From: Pedobacter caeni
GTDB lineage: Bacteria; Bacteroidota; Bacteroidia; Sphingobacteriales; Sphingobacteriaceae
Length of the DNA: 64,000 bases
NCBI RefSeq assembly: GCF_900129215.1
Contig: NZ_FQUQ01000002.1
Location: 744,001-808,000 of the forward strand
Direction of reading: 5' to 3'
Below, in pieces: positions 37,854-47,356 of this stretch. How positions within the stretch are numbered: the first letter of the stretch is position 1; each line of letters begins with the position of its first letter. The position numbers and the translations under genes are program-made. A model generated the notes under the pieces. It searched no databases and was not told where the DNA came from. It saw nothing but the letters and a program-made list of their open reading frames with translations.

Positions 37854-39086
37854 ATGATGACGATTACATCCAAAACAAAAGAAATAAAAGAACAGCATCA
37901 GGGGATTGCCACGCTATTGGCCTTTGCGCTGTTGCCCTTATCCGGTTTCGCTACCGATATTTATATTCCTTCTTTGCCGACTATGGCAGGAGAAATGCAG
38001 GTCAGTAGTATTCAGGTTCAGTTAACCCTAAGTATCTTTCTGATCAGTTACGGAATCTCGCAATTGTTTATCGGGAGTGTCCTGGATAGCTTCGGAAGGT
38101 ATAAGGTGTGTCTGGTGTCCCTTCTGATTTTTGCAGCAGCAAGTTTTGTGATTGCAGTGACACATAACATTTACCTGATCTATGTGATGCGTGTCATTCA
38201 TGGGCTTACGGTGGGAGCCATTGTGGTTGCCAAACGTGCCTATTTCGTGGATTTATTTACGGGCGATAAGCTGAAGCATTATTTAAGTTTGTTTTCCATC
38301 ATATGGTCAACAGGGCCGATTGTTGCCCCTTTTGTTGGAGGATACCTGCAAACGGCTTTGGGCTGGGAGTCGAACTTTTACTTTTTAGCCGGATTTGCAT
38401 TGGTGTTTGCCATTCTGGAATTGATCTATAGTGGAGAAACACTGGTTCATTTTACCGAATTCCGCTTGCGTAAGATCGTAGACATCTATGTGAATATGAT
38501 TAAAACTGCAAGTTTTACACTTGGAATTGTCATGTTAGGTCTGGCTTATTGTATGGTGATGGTATATAACATGACAGGGCCTTTTATCATTGAACACCAT
38601 TTGCAACTTACTCCTGTGGTTGCAGGTTACAGCTCACTGGTGCTGGGTTTTGCCTGGATGGTAGGTGGATTTATTGGAAAAGCGACCATCAATAAGCCTT
38701 TTTTCAGACGGTTGGTCATCAATGTGGCCATGCAACTGGTATTTGTCATTTTAATGATCATCAGTCTTCAGTTTATCACCAATTTATATTCCTTAATCTT
38801 TTTTGCTTTCATTATTCATGTCGGTGCCGGATATACGTTCAATAATTACTTCACTTTCTGTCTAGGGAAGTTTCCTAAAAATGCAGGTATTGCAGGCGGG
38901 CTTACCGGGGGGATCACTTATGTAATTGTTTCGTTTTTAAGCTATGGTATTGTCAATGTGGTGCCTGCCAAAGACGAACGTAACCTGAGCTATAGCTATC
39001 TGATTATGATTCTGTTGTCGATTATTGTGATGTTTGTGATCTTTAAAATGAATCAAAAAGAAGAAAAGAATAAAAGCTTATCTTAG
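37854..39086 (+). CDS. MFS efflux transporter, Bcr/CflA (DHA1) family
   Basis: A 410-residue inner-membrane protein. The ATG at 37854 is preferred over an in-frame GTG nine bases earlier. The Bcr/CflA opening LLALALLPLSGFATDIYIPSLPTMAGEMQVS-like region (about 20-50), then VQLTLSIFLISYGISQLFIGS, motif A-like GSVLDSFGRYKV and motif C-like WSTGPIVAPFVGGYLQT are visible, with 12 predicted helices. Such pumps export antibiotics or dipeptides; substrate unknown. It is followed 39 nt later by an AraC-type regulator, perhaps its regulator. Confidence 0.87.
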   Translation: MMTITSKTKEIKEQHQGIATLLAFALLPLSGFATDIYIPSLPTMAGEMQVSSIQVQLTLSIFLISYGISQLFIGSVLDSFGRYKVCLVSLLIFAAASFVIAVTHNIYLIYVMRVIHGLTVGAIVVAKRAYFVDLFTGDKLKHYLSLFSIIWSTGPIVAPFVGGYLQTALGWESNFYFLAGFALVFAILELIYSGETLVHFTEFRLRKIVDIYVNMIKTASFTLGIVMLGLAYCMVMVYNMTGPFIIEHHLQLTPVVAGYSSLVLGFAWMVGGFIGKATINKPFFRRLVINVAMQLVFVILMIISLQFITNLYSLIFFAFIIHVGAGYTFNNYFTFCLGKFPKNAGIAGGLTGGITYVIVSFLSYGIVNVVPAKDERNLSYSYLIMILLSIIVMFVIFKMNQKEEKNKSLS

Positions 39087-39125
39087 CGTATTAAAAACCT
39101 ATTTTAGAATAGCTTAAATCTGCTC

Positions 39126-39947
39126 ATGGCTAAGAATAAGCTCCATCAAATCAGGCAGTTGTTCCGGCCGCTTCAACCTATAGCAAATGCTGCTGAAGGA
39201 GGGCTAAGCTATCTGGAGTTTTTACCGGATATCAGGCTTCATGACTTTATTTACTGTTACTGGCAGCTGAAATCTGAAACACATTTATCCGATCCATATC
39301 CTTATCGGGTGGTGGCAGATGGTTGCATTGACATCTTCTTTGAGCTGGATCATCCAACGGAGAGTTTCCTGATGGGAATGAGCGGTAGCTATACCGAATT
39401 TCAGCTGACCGACTGTTTTAATTACATAGGGATCCGGTTTCTCCCAACCCGCTTTACCGAACTCTATGGCCTTGGTGCTGCGGAACTGACAGACCTCTGT
39501 GAGCCAATGGAACAGGTATTACCGGAAACATCCTTATTCATACGGAATAACTTTTCGGCCAAAACAGGAACAGAAGAGGTAGTTCAATTGCTGAATGGTT
39601 ATTTTCTGAAACGGTTAGAAAATACAAGAATAAAAAGTGACAGCCGGATTGCGCATGCAATGGACATTATACTGCAACGGGAAGGGCACTTACATGTGGA
39701 GAAGGACCTGGATGTAGGATTGAGTCCGAGACAGCTTGGCCGTCTTTTTGAATATTATACAGGAGATACGATAAAGACTTTCAGTAAAATTGTACGTTTT
39801 CAGAATTTCATTCGCAGGAAAGCAGGCCTGGAGGCACTGGATCAGGATCAACATTACCTCGCTGCGGGATACTATGACCAGTCGCACTTTATCAAAGAGT
39901 TTAAAAAACTCTATGGAACAACTCCTTTCAAAGCACTCCGAAGTTAA
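39126..39947 (+). CDS. AraC-family transcription regulator
   Basis: A 273-residue soluble regulator. The N-terminal half resembles DUF6597-type sensors (LRLHDFIYCYWQLKSE-like segment near 45-60, VVADGCIDIFFELD, YIGIRFLPTRFTELYG). The C-terminal AraC region (about 170-270) contains KDLDVGLSPRQLGRLFEYYTG, TFSKIVRFQNFIRR and YYDQSHFIKEFKKLYGTTPFKAL. It is downstream of a Bcr/CflA pump on the same strand and may control it. No sequence overlap with the AraC gene at 8 kb beyond the family level. Confidence 0.86.
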   Translation: MAKNKLHQIRQLFRPLQPIANAAEGGLSYLEFLPDIRLHDFIYCYWQLKSETHLSDPYPYRVVADGCIDIFFELDHPTESFLMGMSGSYTEFQLTDCFNYIGIRFLPTRFTELYGLGAAELTDLCEPMEQVLPETSLFIRNNFSAKTGTEEVVQLLNGYFLKRLENTRIKSDSRIAHAMDIILQREGHLHVEKDLDVGLSPRQLGRLFEYYTGDTIKTFSKIVRFQNFIRRKAGLEALDQDQHYLAAGYYDQSHFIKEFKKLYGTTPFKALRS

Positions 39948-40009
39948 GTTGTCGGTTTTTTACTATTTTTCTCTTTGTGAAGCCTATAGATTTGTCATAA
40001 AAATAAATT

Positions 40010-40552
40010 ATGAAAAGATCATATATGCAATTTATCCTGGTCCTTTTTTGTTGCGCACAAGGTGTGCTGTCTGTTGCACAAGTGAAACAACCATCAGGTC
40101 AGGAAGCACAACCATTCAGCCCACTAAAACAACCTTCAGTAAAAGAAAAACAACCCCTTAAACCACAACAGAAAATGAAACTAAACGCAGGAATTGTTAC
40201 CAGTAAACTGGCCGAAACAAAAAGCTTTTATACAGAAATCCTTGGATTTGGAGTGACCTTTGAAAACGACTTCTATCTGCTGCTTCATAGTCCGGGGAAA
40301 CAGGCCGAGCTCAGCTTTTTACTTCCGGAACATGCTTCACAGCAAGCCTTGTTTCATCAGCCTTTCGGCGGACAAGGCATGTACCTCACCATTGAAGTAG
40401 AAGATGTCGATCAAATCTATCAGGAACTGAAAAAGAAGAAGGTAGAAATCAAAATTGACATCCGCAATGAGCCTTGGGGCGACCGCCATTTTGCCATTTC
40501 AGATCCAAATGGAATTGCCATTGACATTGTAAAGTATACCCATCCTGAATAG
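40010..40552 (+). CDS. Exported VOC-family (glyoxalase-like) protein
   Basis: A 180-residue protein with an apparent signal peptide (MKRSYMQFILVLFCCAQGVLS, then VAQ). A Gln/Pro/Lys-rich linker (25-58) precedes a VOC domain: KLNAGIVTSKLAETKSFYTEILGFGVTFENDFYLLLHSP and MYLTIEVEDVDQIYQELKKKKVEI, ending FAISDPNGIAIDIVKY. Most VOC enzymes are cytoplasmic, so the exported linker form is unusual. Substrate unknown. It starts 62 nt after the AraC gene. Confidence 0.82.
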   Translation: MKRSYMQFILVLFCCAQGVLSVAQVKQPSGQEAQPFSPLKQPSVKEKQPLKPQQKMKLNAGIVTSKLAETKSFYTEILGFGVTFENDFYLLLHSPGKQAELSFLLPEHASQQALFHQPFGGQGMYLTIEVEDVDQIYQELKKKKVEIKIDIRNEPWGDRHFAISDPNGIAIDIVKYTHPE

Positions 40553-40673
40553 CCTGTATAAATGGGACAACTGATGATCAGATCCTTTAAATTATGAACA
40601 TTTGTGTTTTTGTTTAATACTTGGCATAAATACTGCTTAAAGTATTTTCTCTTAGCGTAAATTGAATGATCAT

Positions 40674-43043
40674 ATGGTTTTAACAGGTTCTTATCGTAAG
40701 AATATCAGGGTATTTTTCATATTCCTTTGTTTATTGGCTGTTTTTCAGTTTTCTTTTGCCCAGAATAAACAACAAACTGTACAAAAGAAACCAAAGCACG
40801 TTGTTACGGAATCTGAAATTCCCTTGTTGGTGAATAAAGTGGAAACCTATACACTGGCTATTGATAAGAATAATTTCATCATTAAGATTGGTTTTGATTT
40901 CAGTGTGATCGAAACGCCGCTTTCAGCGATAGAAACCAAATTGAAAGCCTTTAAAAAGAGGTTTGAGACACAGGGCCAAAAAATGAACCTGCGCAGTTTG
41001 AATAGTGCGGTGATCCTCTTAAAGGAGCAATCCGACAATTTGCTGAATTATAAAAAGATCCTCGTTTCTTATGGTGATCAACTCAGCAAGAGTAATGTCG
41101 AAGTTAAAAAAATACTTGCCGATCCGGACTTGAACGTAATTATTCCGGATTCTGTTCTAAACGAACAGCTGAACAGCATGGTTAAAGACGGTAAGGGGCT
41201 CGATACCTTGCAAAGAAAGATGCTTTCCCGTGTTAATTTGTTAAGAAACAGGTTGTCAATTAATCTTTTACAACTGAACGACCTTTCCTCAAATATGAGC
41301 TATTTGTCGATCTCTAAAAAGATCAGTATGTTCTCCAGAGAGGAGGCGCCCTTATTTAAACTGAAAGCGGAAAAATATAAACAGTCTTTTGGAGAAACCA
41401 TTCTGAACTCCTTTGAACGCTCCGGTAAGATCATTTCCATTTATCTGGCCGGTAAAGGCCACCTGACCACCCTTGCCTTGCTGATCTTTATCTTTATCAC
41501 TGCCTGGTTGCTGTCTAACATGCGCAGAATTAAGAAACAGGAAGAGGTGGAAAGTGTGCTGATGCAGGTCAACTTCCTGAAAAGGAGTGTGCTTGTCGGT
41601 TCAGTAATGGGCCTGCTCACTTATGCGCCTTTGTTGTTTGGCAATCCAACGATGTCTTTACTACATGCCATCGAGGCACTCCGGATCATTGCCTTATGCT
41701 TTTTGATATTCCCTTTTTTAAATGGATCTTCAAAATATTTATGGACCGGGCTGGTCCTGATCTGGTTCTTCTATGCGATTGATGATATCCTTCTGGAAAG
41801 TTCCATTGGTGAACGCTGGGGGCTGTTTATTGCCGGAATATTGTTGTTTTTGCTTTGTGTGGATATGATCCGCAGGAGAACGGCCTTCTTTTTGAAAATT
41901 GAAGAATCTCCGGTTACCAAAGCATTGATCATTTTTACGCTTGCACAGGTTGCGCTCTCCATCTTATTTAACTTGTCCGGAAGATTGTCCCTTGCTAAAA
42001 TATTCGGAGTGAGTGCAATACAATGCCTGATGCTTGGAATTTCATTAAAAGTGTTTTGTACCATGGTCCTGGAGGCCATTTACCTTCAGACTGAAGCTTA
42101 TCAATCCAGCCGTTTTTCGGATTTCATCAATTTCAGAGAATTACAACACCGCTTTCAACGAACTTTGTGGATTCTGGCAAGCATCATCTGGACCATCGGA
42201 CTGATCCGTAACCTTACGCTTTACGACCTGATGCTCCGCCTATCGGACGACTTCCTTCATGAGTCCAGAAGCATTGGTAGTTACCAGTTCACATTTGGAA
42301 GTATAGGTATTTTCTTTTGCATCATCTGGTTCTCTTCGCTCATCTCCAGCTTTATCAGTTTCTTCTTTGGGCACGAAAAAGCAACCTCAGGAGGTAAAAG
42401 AAGTGGCCTGAACTCGATGATGCTGCTCATCCGCCTGGCGATATGGACGGTAGGCTTTCTCATTGCTGTAGCTGCTGCAGGAATTCCCATAGACCGCCTT
42501 TCTATCATGCTTGGTGCACTGGGTGTAGGTATTGGTTTTGGTTTGCAGAACATTGTGAACAATCTTGTTTCCGGGATCATCCTGGCTTTCGAACGGCCCA
42601 TACAAATAGGGGATCAGATAGAGATTGGAAACAAATCCGGTGTGGTTAAAGAAATTGGTGTCCGCTCCAGCAAAATTCACAATGCCGAAGGAGCAGATAT
42701 TATTGTCCCGAATGGAGATCTGCTTTCACAGCACCTGATCAACTGGACGATGCAGGACAGAAGTAAAAGAGTAGAATTTATCATCGGAGTCCCCTACAGC
42801 AGTGACCTGGATGCAGTCATCCTGTTGGTTAAAAATACACTGAAAGAAAATGTAAATATCCTGCCTGCTCCGGAACCTGTGGTAATTGTACAGGATTTTG
42901 GAGAATATGCCATCAGTGTCCGCATTCTTTTATGGGTCGGGGATCTGGCTGTTGCAGGAGGGATCCGTTCCGGGGCAATGATAGCGGTTAAAAGAGCCTT
43001 GTCTGATGCAGGAGTTCAGTTGCAGATCAGGCCATTGGGTTAA
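40674..43043 (+). CDS. Large MscS-family mechanosensitive channel
   Basis: A 789-residue inner-membrane channel. The ATG at 40674 gives a signal-like N-terminus ending FQFSFAQ; the longer frame begins with TTG. A periplasmic alpha-helical domain (about 30-245) is followed by about ten TM helices and the MscS core: RLSIMLGALGVGIGFGLQNIVNNLVSG pore helix (about 615-640), then FERPIQIGDQIEIG and VKEIGVRSSKIHNAEGADIIVPNGDLLSQHLINWT (beta domain). Large versions (like KefA/YnaI) relieve osmotic pressure. Single gene ending at a strong hairpin. Confidence 0.9.
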   Translation: MVLTGSYRKNIRVFFIFLCLLAVFQFSFAQNKQQTVQKKPKHVVTESEIPLLVNKVETYTLAIDKNNFIIKIGFDFSVIETPLSAIETKLKAFKKRFETQGQKMNLRSLNSAVILLKEQSDNLLNYKKILVSYGDQLSKSNVEVKKILADPDLNVIIPDSVLNEQLNSMVKDGKGLDTLQRKMLSRVNLLRNRLSINLLQLNDLSSNMSYLSISKKISMFSREEAPLFKLKAEKYKQSFGETILNSFERSGKIISIYLAGKGHLTTLALLIFIFITAWLLSNMRRIKKQEEVESVLMQVNFLKRSVLVGSVMGLLTYAPLLFGNPTMSLLHAIEALRIIALCFLIFPFLNGSSKYLWTGLVLIWFFYAIDDILLESSIGERWGLFIAGILLFLLCVDMIRRRTAFFLKIEESPVTKALIIFTLAQVALSILFNLSGRLSLAKIFGVSAIQCLMLGISLKVFCTMVLEAIYLQTEAYQSSRFSDFINFRELQHRFQRTLWILASIIWTIGLIRNLTLYDLMLRLSDDFLHESRSIGSYQFTFGSIGIFFCIIWFSSLISSFISFFFGHEKATSGGKRSGLNSMMLLIRLAIWTVGFLIAVAAAGIPIDRLSIMLGALGVGIGFGLQNIVNNLVSGIILAFERPIQIGDQIEIGNKSGVVKEIGVRSSKIHNAEGADIIVPNGDLLSQHLINWTMQDRSKRVEFIIGVPYSSDLDAVILLVKNTLKENVNILPAPEPVVIVQDFGEYAISVRILLWVGDLAVAGGIRSGAMIAVKRALSDAGVQLQIRPLG

Positions 43044-43065
43044 GCATTGAACCTTAAAAAATAAG

Positions 43066-43094
43066 CCCCGATAAGTTCAGTACTTATCGGGGCG
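43066..43094 (-). terminator. Bidirectional intrinsic terminator (MscS / M3 peptidase)
   Basis: GCCCCGATAAGT (43066-43077) and ACTTATCGGGGC (43083-43094) form a perfect 12-bp stem with a 5-nt loop. The minus-strand side continues TTATTTTTT, fitting termination of the M3 peptidase gene; the convergent MscS gene ends 22 nt away. Confidence 0.88.
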
Positions 43095-43146
43095 ATTAAA
43101 ATGTGAAGCGCTATTCCCAAAAACAGGATTAAACCAGAAAATCGCG

Positions 43147-45171
43147 TTATAGCAATCCCCTTTTAACCAGCATTGGTTTGATATCAGGTTGATGTCCGCG
43201 GAAATTAAAGAACATCTTTCCTAAATCTTCGGTATTTCCTTTCGACAGGATCATGTCGCGGAAACGTTGTCCGTTAGCTCTGGTTAGCCCGCCGTTTTCC
43301 TGAAACCAGGAATAGGCATCATTTTCCAGCATGGAAGTCCAGCTATAGGCATAGTAACCGGCTGCATATCCATTGCTCCAGATGTGCAGGAAATAGCTGG
43401 AACGATAACGCGGAGGAACTTCTTTCAGGTCCAGTTTTGTTTTCTTTAATGCTTCAGCTTCGAATTTATCTACATCCTGTAAAGCTGCATTTGCCGGAAG
43501 GGTATGCCATTGCATATCCAAATCAGCCGCTGCAAGTGCTTCTGTAAACTCATACCCCTGATTAAATGAACTGGCCTTCTTGATTTTATCTAAAAGGGTT
43601 TGTGGCATTGCTGCTCCTGTTTTGTAATGAACCGCATAGTTTTTCAGGATCTTCGGATCGGATGCCCAATGCTCATTGAACTGAGAAGGAAATTCTACGT
43701 AATCGCGTGCAACATTGGCTCCTGAAAGACTTACATATTGCTGATTGGCAAAGAGGCCATGCAAACCATGTCCGAATTCATGAAACATAGTGATGACATC
43801 ATCAAAACTGATCAATGCCGGTTGCCCGGCAGCAGGTTTCGTGAAATTACATACATTATAGATGACCGGTTTTGTTTTCATCAGCCTGGATTGAGGAACC
43901 ATATTGTCCATCCATGCCCCACCGTTTTTATTGTCTCTTTTAAAGTAATCACCATAAAACAATCCAATCTGACTGCCATCTTTATCCATCACATCGAATA
44001 CACGGACGTCTTCCTGGTAAACCGGAAGGTCCTTCCGCTCTTTAAAAGTGATGCCATACAGCTGTGTTGCGGCATAAAAAACGCCGTTTTCCAATACCTT
44101 ATTGAGTTCAAAATAAGGTTTTACCTGATTTTCATCGAGGTCATACTTAGCTTTCCGGACCTGCTCAGCATAATAGGTCCAATCCCATGGCTCAAGTTTA
44201 AATCCTCCTTTTTGCTGATCAATCACTGCCTGGATGTCTTTTGCCTCTGAACGTGCCTTTGCTGTGGCCGCAGGGACAAGTTGCCTGAAGAATGCTTCTA
44301 CTGCTTCCGGGGTTTTAGCCATCTGATCCTGAAGCTTCCATGTAGCATAGTTCTTAAACCCTAAAAGTTGTGCCTGTTGTGCACGGATCTGGGCAATTCT
44401 TGAAATGATCTTACGGGTATCATTGGCATCACCTTTCTCTGCGCGGTTCCAGGAAGCTTCAAAAAGCTTCTGGCGGGCTGCACGGTCTGCCATTCCCTGA
44501 AGGGGAGGTTGTTGTGTGGTGTTCACGAGGTCTTTGCCTGCAGCCAGTAATTGAGTGCTGAATTTTGTGCTTAACGAAGATTCTTCTTTATTTAATTCTT
44601 TTAATTTATCCTTATCGGCCTCCGATAGCTTAGCTCCTGCCAGTTCGAATTTCTGATAATAGTATTCGACTAAACGAAGTGATTCCGGATCTAATTTTAA
44701 CTTGGCGCGCTCCTGATAAACAGCTTCTACACGTTTAAATAATTTGGTGTTTAAATAGATTGCATCGTTGTTTGCAGTGAGCTTCGGTGCTTCTTCTTCC
44801 TGTACTTTTTGCAGTTCAGGATTCGTATTGGCACCGGTAATCAAGCTGAATATCCGGTTTACCCGGCCCAGCAACTGACCGCTGTTTTCAATGGCCAATA
44901 TGGTGTTTTCGAAGGTTGCAGCTTCGGTCTGATCAGCAATCTTTGAGATTTCAGCCATTTGCTGTTTCATTCCTTCTTCAATAGCAGGTTTGAAATCGCT
45001 GTCTTTGATCTGGTCAAAAGCAGGCGCCTGAAATGGAAGTTTGCTGGCTTGTAAAAATGGATTGGAAGCTGAAATGCTTTCATCGCTTCCGCCAGATGAA
45101 GATTTTGGCTGATTACAGGCACTGGTAATTGCAAGTAAAGCCATTAAAGGTAAATAAGATATTCGTTTCAT
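43147..45171 (-). CDS. M3-family zinc metallopeptidase lipoprotein (peptidyl-dipeptidase Dcp-like)
   Basis: A 674-residue exported oligopeptidase. It has a signal and lipobox (LLAITSAC, Cys about 19). The typical long helical N-terminal part contains NPFLQASKLPFQAPAFDQIKDSDFKPAIEEGMKQQ. The catalytic zinc site is FHEFGHGLHGLF (H-E-x-x-H; about residue 465) with the third ligand region EFPSQFNEHW downstream. It probably trims peptides in the periplasm, as Dcp-type enzymes release C-terminal dipeptides. Single gene. Confidence 0.92.
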   Translation of the reverse strand: MKRISYLPLMALLAITSACNQPKSSSGGSDESISASNPFLQASKLPFQAPAFDQIKDSDFKPAIEEGMKQQMAEISKIADQTEAATFENTILAIENSGQLLGRVNRIFSLITGANTNPELQKVQEEEAPKLTANNDAIYLNTKLFKRVEAVYQERAKLKLDPESLRLVEYYYQKFELAGAKLSEADKDKLKELNKEESSLSTKFSTQLLAAGKDLVNTTQQPPLQGMADRAARQKLFEASWNRAEKGDANDTRKIISRIAQIRAQQAQLLGFKNYATWKLQDQMAKTPEAVEAFFRQLVPAATAKARSEAKDIQAVIDQQKGGFKLEPWDWTYYAEQVRKAKYDLDENQVKPYFELNKVLENGVFYAATQLYGITFKERKDLPVYQEDVRVFDVMDKDGSQIGLFYGDYFKRDNKNGGAWMDNMVPQSRLMKTKPVIYNVCNFTKPAAGQPALISFDDVITMFHEFGHGLHGLFANQQYVSLSGANVARDYVEFPSQFNEHWASDPKILKNYAVHYKTGAAMPQTLLDKIKKASSFNQGYEFTEALAAADLDMQWHTLPANAALQDVDKFEAEALKKTKLDLKEVPPRYRSSYFLHIWSNGYAAGYYAYSWTSMLENDAYSWFQENGGLTRANGQRFRDMILSKGNTEDLGKMFFNFRGHQPDIKPMLVKRGLL

Positions 45172-45238
45172 TGTCTATATAAGTAATAAGTCTTTTATAA
45201 AAATAGGAAATTAACTGCTTGTTCAGTCGATCCCATAA

Positions 45239-45733
45239 TTATAAATTGAGATCATAGCGTTGTTCCTTAAGCGTTTTTCCAAAAGAATCAGAGCCGATTT
45301 CTTCGGTTAATACAAATCCCATCTTCTTATAAATGTGTGCAGCGGTGAACAATTCATCGGTGGTCCAGAGAAAAACGCTTTTAAAACCTTTTTGCTTTAC
45401 AAAATCCAGGTAAAGGTTGCAGAGCTTCTGACCAAGGCCAATGCCCCGGCAGGAGGAGTCAAGTATGAAATACCTGAGTTGGGCGGTGTTATGCTCCCTG
45501 TGCATTGACAACAAAAAACCAACGATTTTGCCTTCATATTCAGCAATCCAGACTCCATCTTTATCTGCCTGATAGTTTTTCTGGAATTCGGCTAAGCCCT
45601 GCATCACATAAAGCTCAAAATTGATCGAATAATTGTACTCCTGCTTATAAAAACAGCCATGCATATAAGTCACATAGCCCATGTCGCCCGGTTGCAAATC
45701 AGTACGGATGCTGATGTCTTCTAATTTTATCAT
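45239..45733 (-). CDS. GNAT-family N-acetyltransferase
   Basis: A 164-residue acetyltransferase. The acetyl-CoA site is visible as LRYFILDSSCRGIGLGQKLCNLYLDF (Q/R-x-x-G-x-G/A motif variant, about 85-110), followed by the typical strand-helix FLWTTDELFTAAHIYKKMGFVLTEE. The N-terminus begins IRTDLQPGDMGYVTYMHGCFY. It lies 10 nt downstream of a MarR gene on the same strand; MarR-GNAT pairs are common and the acetyltransferase may be the regulated detoxification enzyme. Substrate unknown. Confidence 0.87.
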   Translation of the reverse strand: MIKLEDISIRTDLQPGDMGYVTYMHGCFYKQEYNYSINFELYVMQGLAEFQKNYQADKDGVWIAEYEGKIVGFLLSMHREHNTAQLRYFILDSSCRGIGLGQKLCNLYLDFVKQKGFKSVFLWTTDELFTAAHIYKKMGFVLTEEIGSDSFGKTLKEQRYDLNL

Positions 45734-45743
45734 ATTTTATGTC

Positions 45744-46181
45744 CTAAATATTTGTCTGAGATAAAATCTGTCTGATTCCGTTCATATGTTCAATAAGCTT
45801 GATCATCTGTTTTTCTTTAAGTGGGGAAAGGAGTTCTTCAGTTTGCAATTGAGAATTCTCATTCAGCTGGCTAAATGCCTGTTTACCTGTTTGGGAGAGG
45901 TAAAGTAAATACGATCGTTTATCGTGTGCTACACTCTTTTTTTCTATCAGTTTTTTCTTTTCAAATTGTTGCAGAATCCGGCTTAAGTAACCCTTATCCA
46001 GGTGAAGGAGTTCAATGAAATCCCGGGCAGTCATCCCTTCAGGATGTATATTCAGTTCATACATGATCCGGCTTTCGGTAAGTGAAAATTCCGTGTTTAA
46101 ATAGTTTTTATCCAGAATTCCGATCACCATGGTATAGAACCTGTTGAAGGATCGGATCTGCGCAATATAGTCTTCTTTCAT
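45744..46181 (-). CDS. MarR-family transcription regulator
   Basis: A 145-residue winged-helix dimer protein. FSLTESRIMYELNIHPEGMTARDFIELLHLDKGYLSRILQQFEKKKLIEKKSVAHDKRSYLLYLSQTGKQAF covers helices 2 to 5 and the wing (about 35-100). It should repress its own operon and the adjacent GNAT until a ligand is bound. An AGTTG-N7-CAACT inverted repeat sits 22 nt upstream of its start, in the region shared with the divergent epimerase gene, a likely operator. Confidence 0.88.
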   Translation of the reverse strand: MKEDYIAQIRSFNRFYTMVIGILDKNYLNTEFSLTESRIMYELNIHPEGMTARDFIELLHLDKGYLSRILQQFEKKKLIEKKSVAHDKRSYLLYLSQTGKQAFSQLNENSQLQTEELLSPLKEKQMIKLIEHMNGIRQILSQTNI

Positions 46182-46202
46182 TTTTCAAAGTTAAAGGATT
46201 AT

Positions 46203-46264
46203 AGTTGACAAAAGCAACTTTATTTAGTCATAGGATTTTGATATTTTGCTGATCAGATCTGATC
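46203..46264. promoter_or_regulatory. Two palindromes in the MarR/epimerase divergent promoter region
   Basis: AGTTG (46203-46207) and CAACT (46215-46219) make an inverted repeat of MarR-operator type. A second perfect palindrome, GATCAGATCTGATC, lies at 46251-46264, 48 nt before the epimerase ATG. Both sit between divergent genes and are candidate operators. Confidence 0.5.
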
Positions 46265-46311
46265 TTTTCCTTGTAAATTAGGGCGATTTATTGTAATTAA
46301 AATAAGATCAT

Positions 46312-47295
46312 ATGAAAGTTTTAGTGACCGGAAGCTCCGGACATCTTGGAGAGGCAATGGTGAGGAGACTGAAAGAATTGAACTACGAAGTAGTTGGGGT
46401 AGACATTACTACATCTCCTTTTACGAGTCATGTGGGGTCTATCGCTGATGCCTCTTTTGTGAAGCATTGTATGGAAGGAGTGGAGACGGTTTTTCATACC
46501 GCAACATTACATAAGCCGCATGTGGCGACACATACCATGCAGCAATTTATTGAGACCAATATCACAGGGACGCTTTATCTCCTTCAGGAGTCAGTTGCCG
46601 CCGGAGTAAAGCGATTTGTTTTTACCAGTACCACCAGCGTATTCGGCGATGCCATGAAACCTGGCACAGGAGATCCTGCGGTTTGGGTAACAGAAGACCT
46701 GGTGCCGGTTCCTAAAAACATTTATGGTGTAACGAAATTAGCCGCAGAAGACCTCTGTCAGTTGTTTCAGAGAAACCATGGATTGCCTTGCATTGTCCTG
46801 AGAACGTCCCGCTTCTTCCCTGAAGATGACGATGAAAAAGGAAAAAGAGAGACTTTCAAAGCTGAGAATCTCAAAGCAAATGAGTTCCTCTTTCGCCGGC
46901 TGGAGCTGGAAGATGTGGTTCAGGCGCAGCTTGTCGCCGCAGAAAAAGCAGTAGTTTTGGGCTTTGGGAAATATGTGATCACTGCCACTTCCCCATTTTT
47001 ACCGGAAGACTTATCTGATCTGCGGACAAATGCAGCTCAGGTGGTTCGTAAATATTACCCTGACTATCAGGAGGTGTATAGAAATTCAGATTGGGAGATG
47101 TTTGCAGAGATCGACCGGGTGTATGTCAATGAAAAGGCGAGGAGAGAACTGGGATGGACACCAAAATATGATTTCAGGTATCTTCTTGAACAATTGAAAG
47201 CCGGAAATGAGTTGCGGTCTGAGCTTGCGAAACAAGTGGGCGCTAAAGGATACCATACCCAAATCTTTTCTGAAGGGCCTTATCCTGTAGATTAA
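46312..47295 (+). CDS. NAD-dependent epimerase/dehydratase (extended SDR)
   Basis: A 327-residue Rossmann-fold enzyme: GSSGHLGEAMVRRL (glycine motif, residues 7-20), then VDITTSPF, the strand TVFHTATLHKP, TSTTSVFGDAM (catalytic Ser/Thr region) and NIYGVTKLAAEDL with the Tyr-x-x-x-Lys pair (about 142-146). It probably acts on a nucleotide sugar or a hydroxy-ketone; the exact reaction is not visible. It is transcribed divergently from MarR/GNAT, and may be part of that regulon given the shared palindromes. Confidence 0.86.
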   Translation: MKVLVTGSSGHLGEAMVRRLKELNYEVVGVDITTSPFTSHVGSIADASFVKHCMEGVETVFHTATLHKPHVATHTMQQFIETNITGTLYLLQESVAAGVKRFVFTSTTSVFGDAMKPGTGDPAVWVTEDLVPVPKNIYGVTKLAAEDLCQLFQRNHGLPCIVLRTSRFFPEDDDEKGKRETFKAENLKANEFLFRRLELEDVVQAQLVAAEKAVVLGFGKYVITATSPFLPEDLSDLRTNAAQVVRKYYPDYQEVYRNSDWEMFAEIDRVYVNEKARRELGWTPKYDFRYLLEQLKAGNELRSELAKQVGAKGYHTQIFSEGPYPVD

Positions 47296-47343
47296 TGAAA
47301 TTCCTGGCGATGTATTTCAGTGAAAAAAAATCAATATATATGA

Positions 47344-47351
47344 TATATTTG
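47344..47351 (+). promoter_or_regulatory. -7 promoter box of the FKBP gene
   Basis: TATATTTG matches the Bacteroidota TAnnTTTG -7 consensus exactly, but only 5 nt remain before the ATG, so transcription would give an essentially leaderless mRNA or the box is coincidental. No -33 TTTG is seen at the usual distance. Confidence 0.45.
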
Positions 47352-47356
47352 CGGTC

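Noticed and set aside
42281..42680. Long open frames antisense to the MscS gene
   Set aside because: They are shadows of a strongly supported coding sequence on the plus strand.
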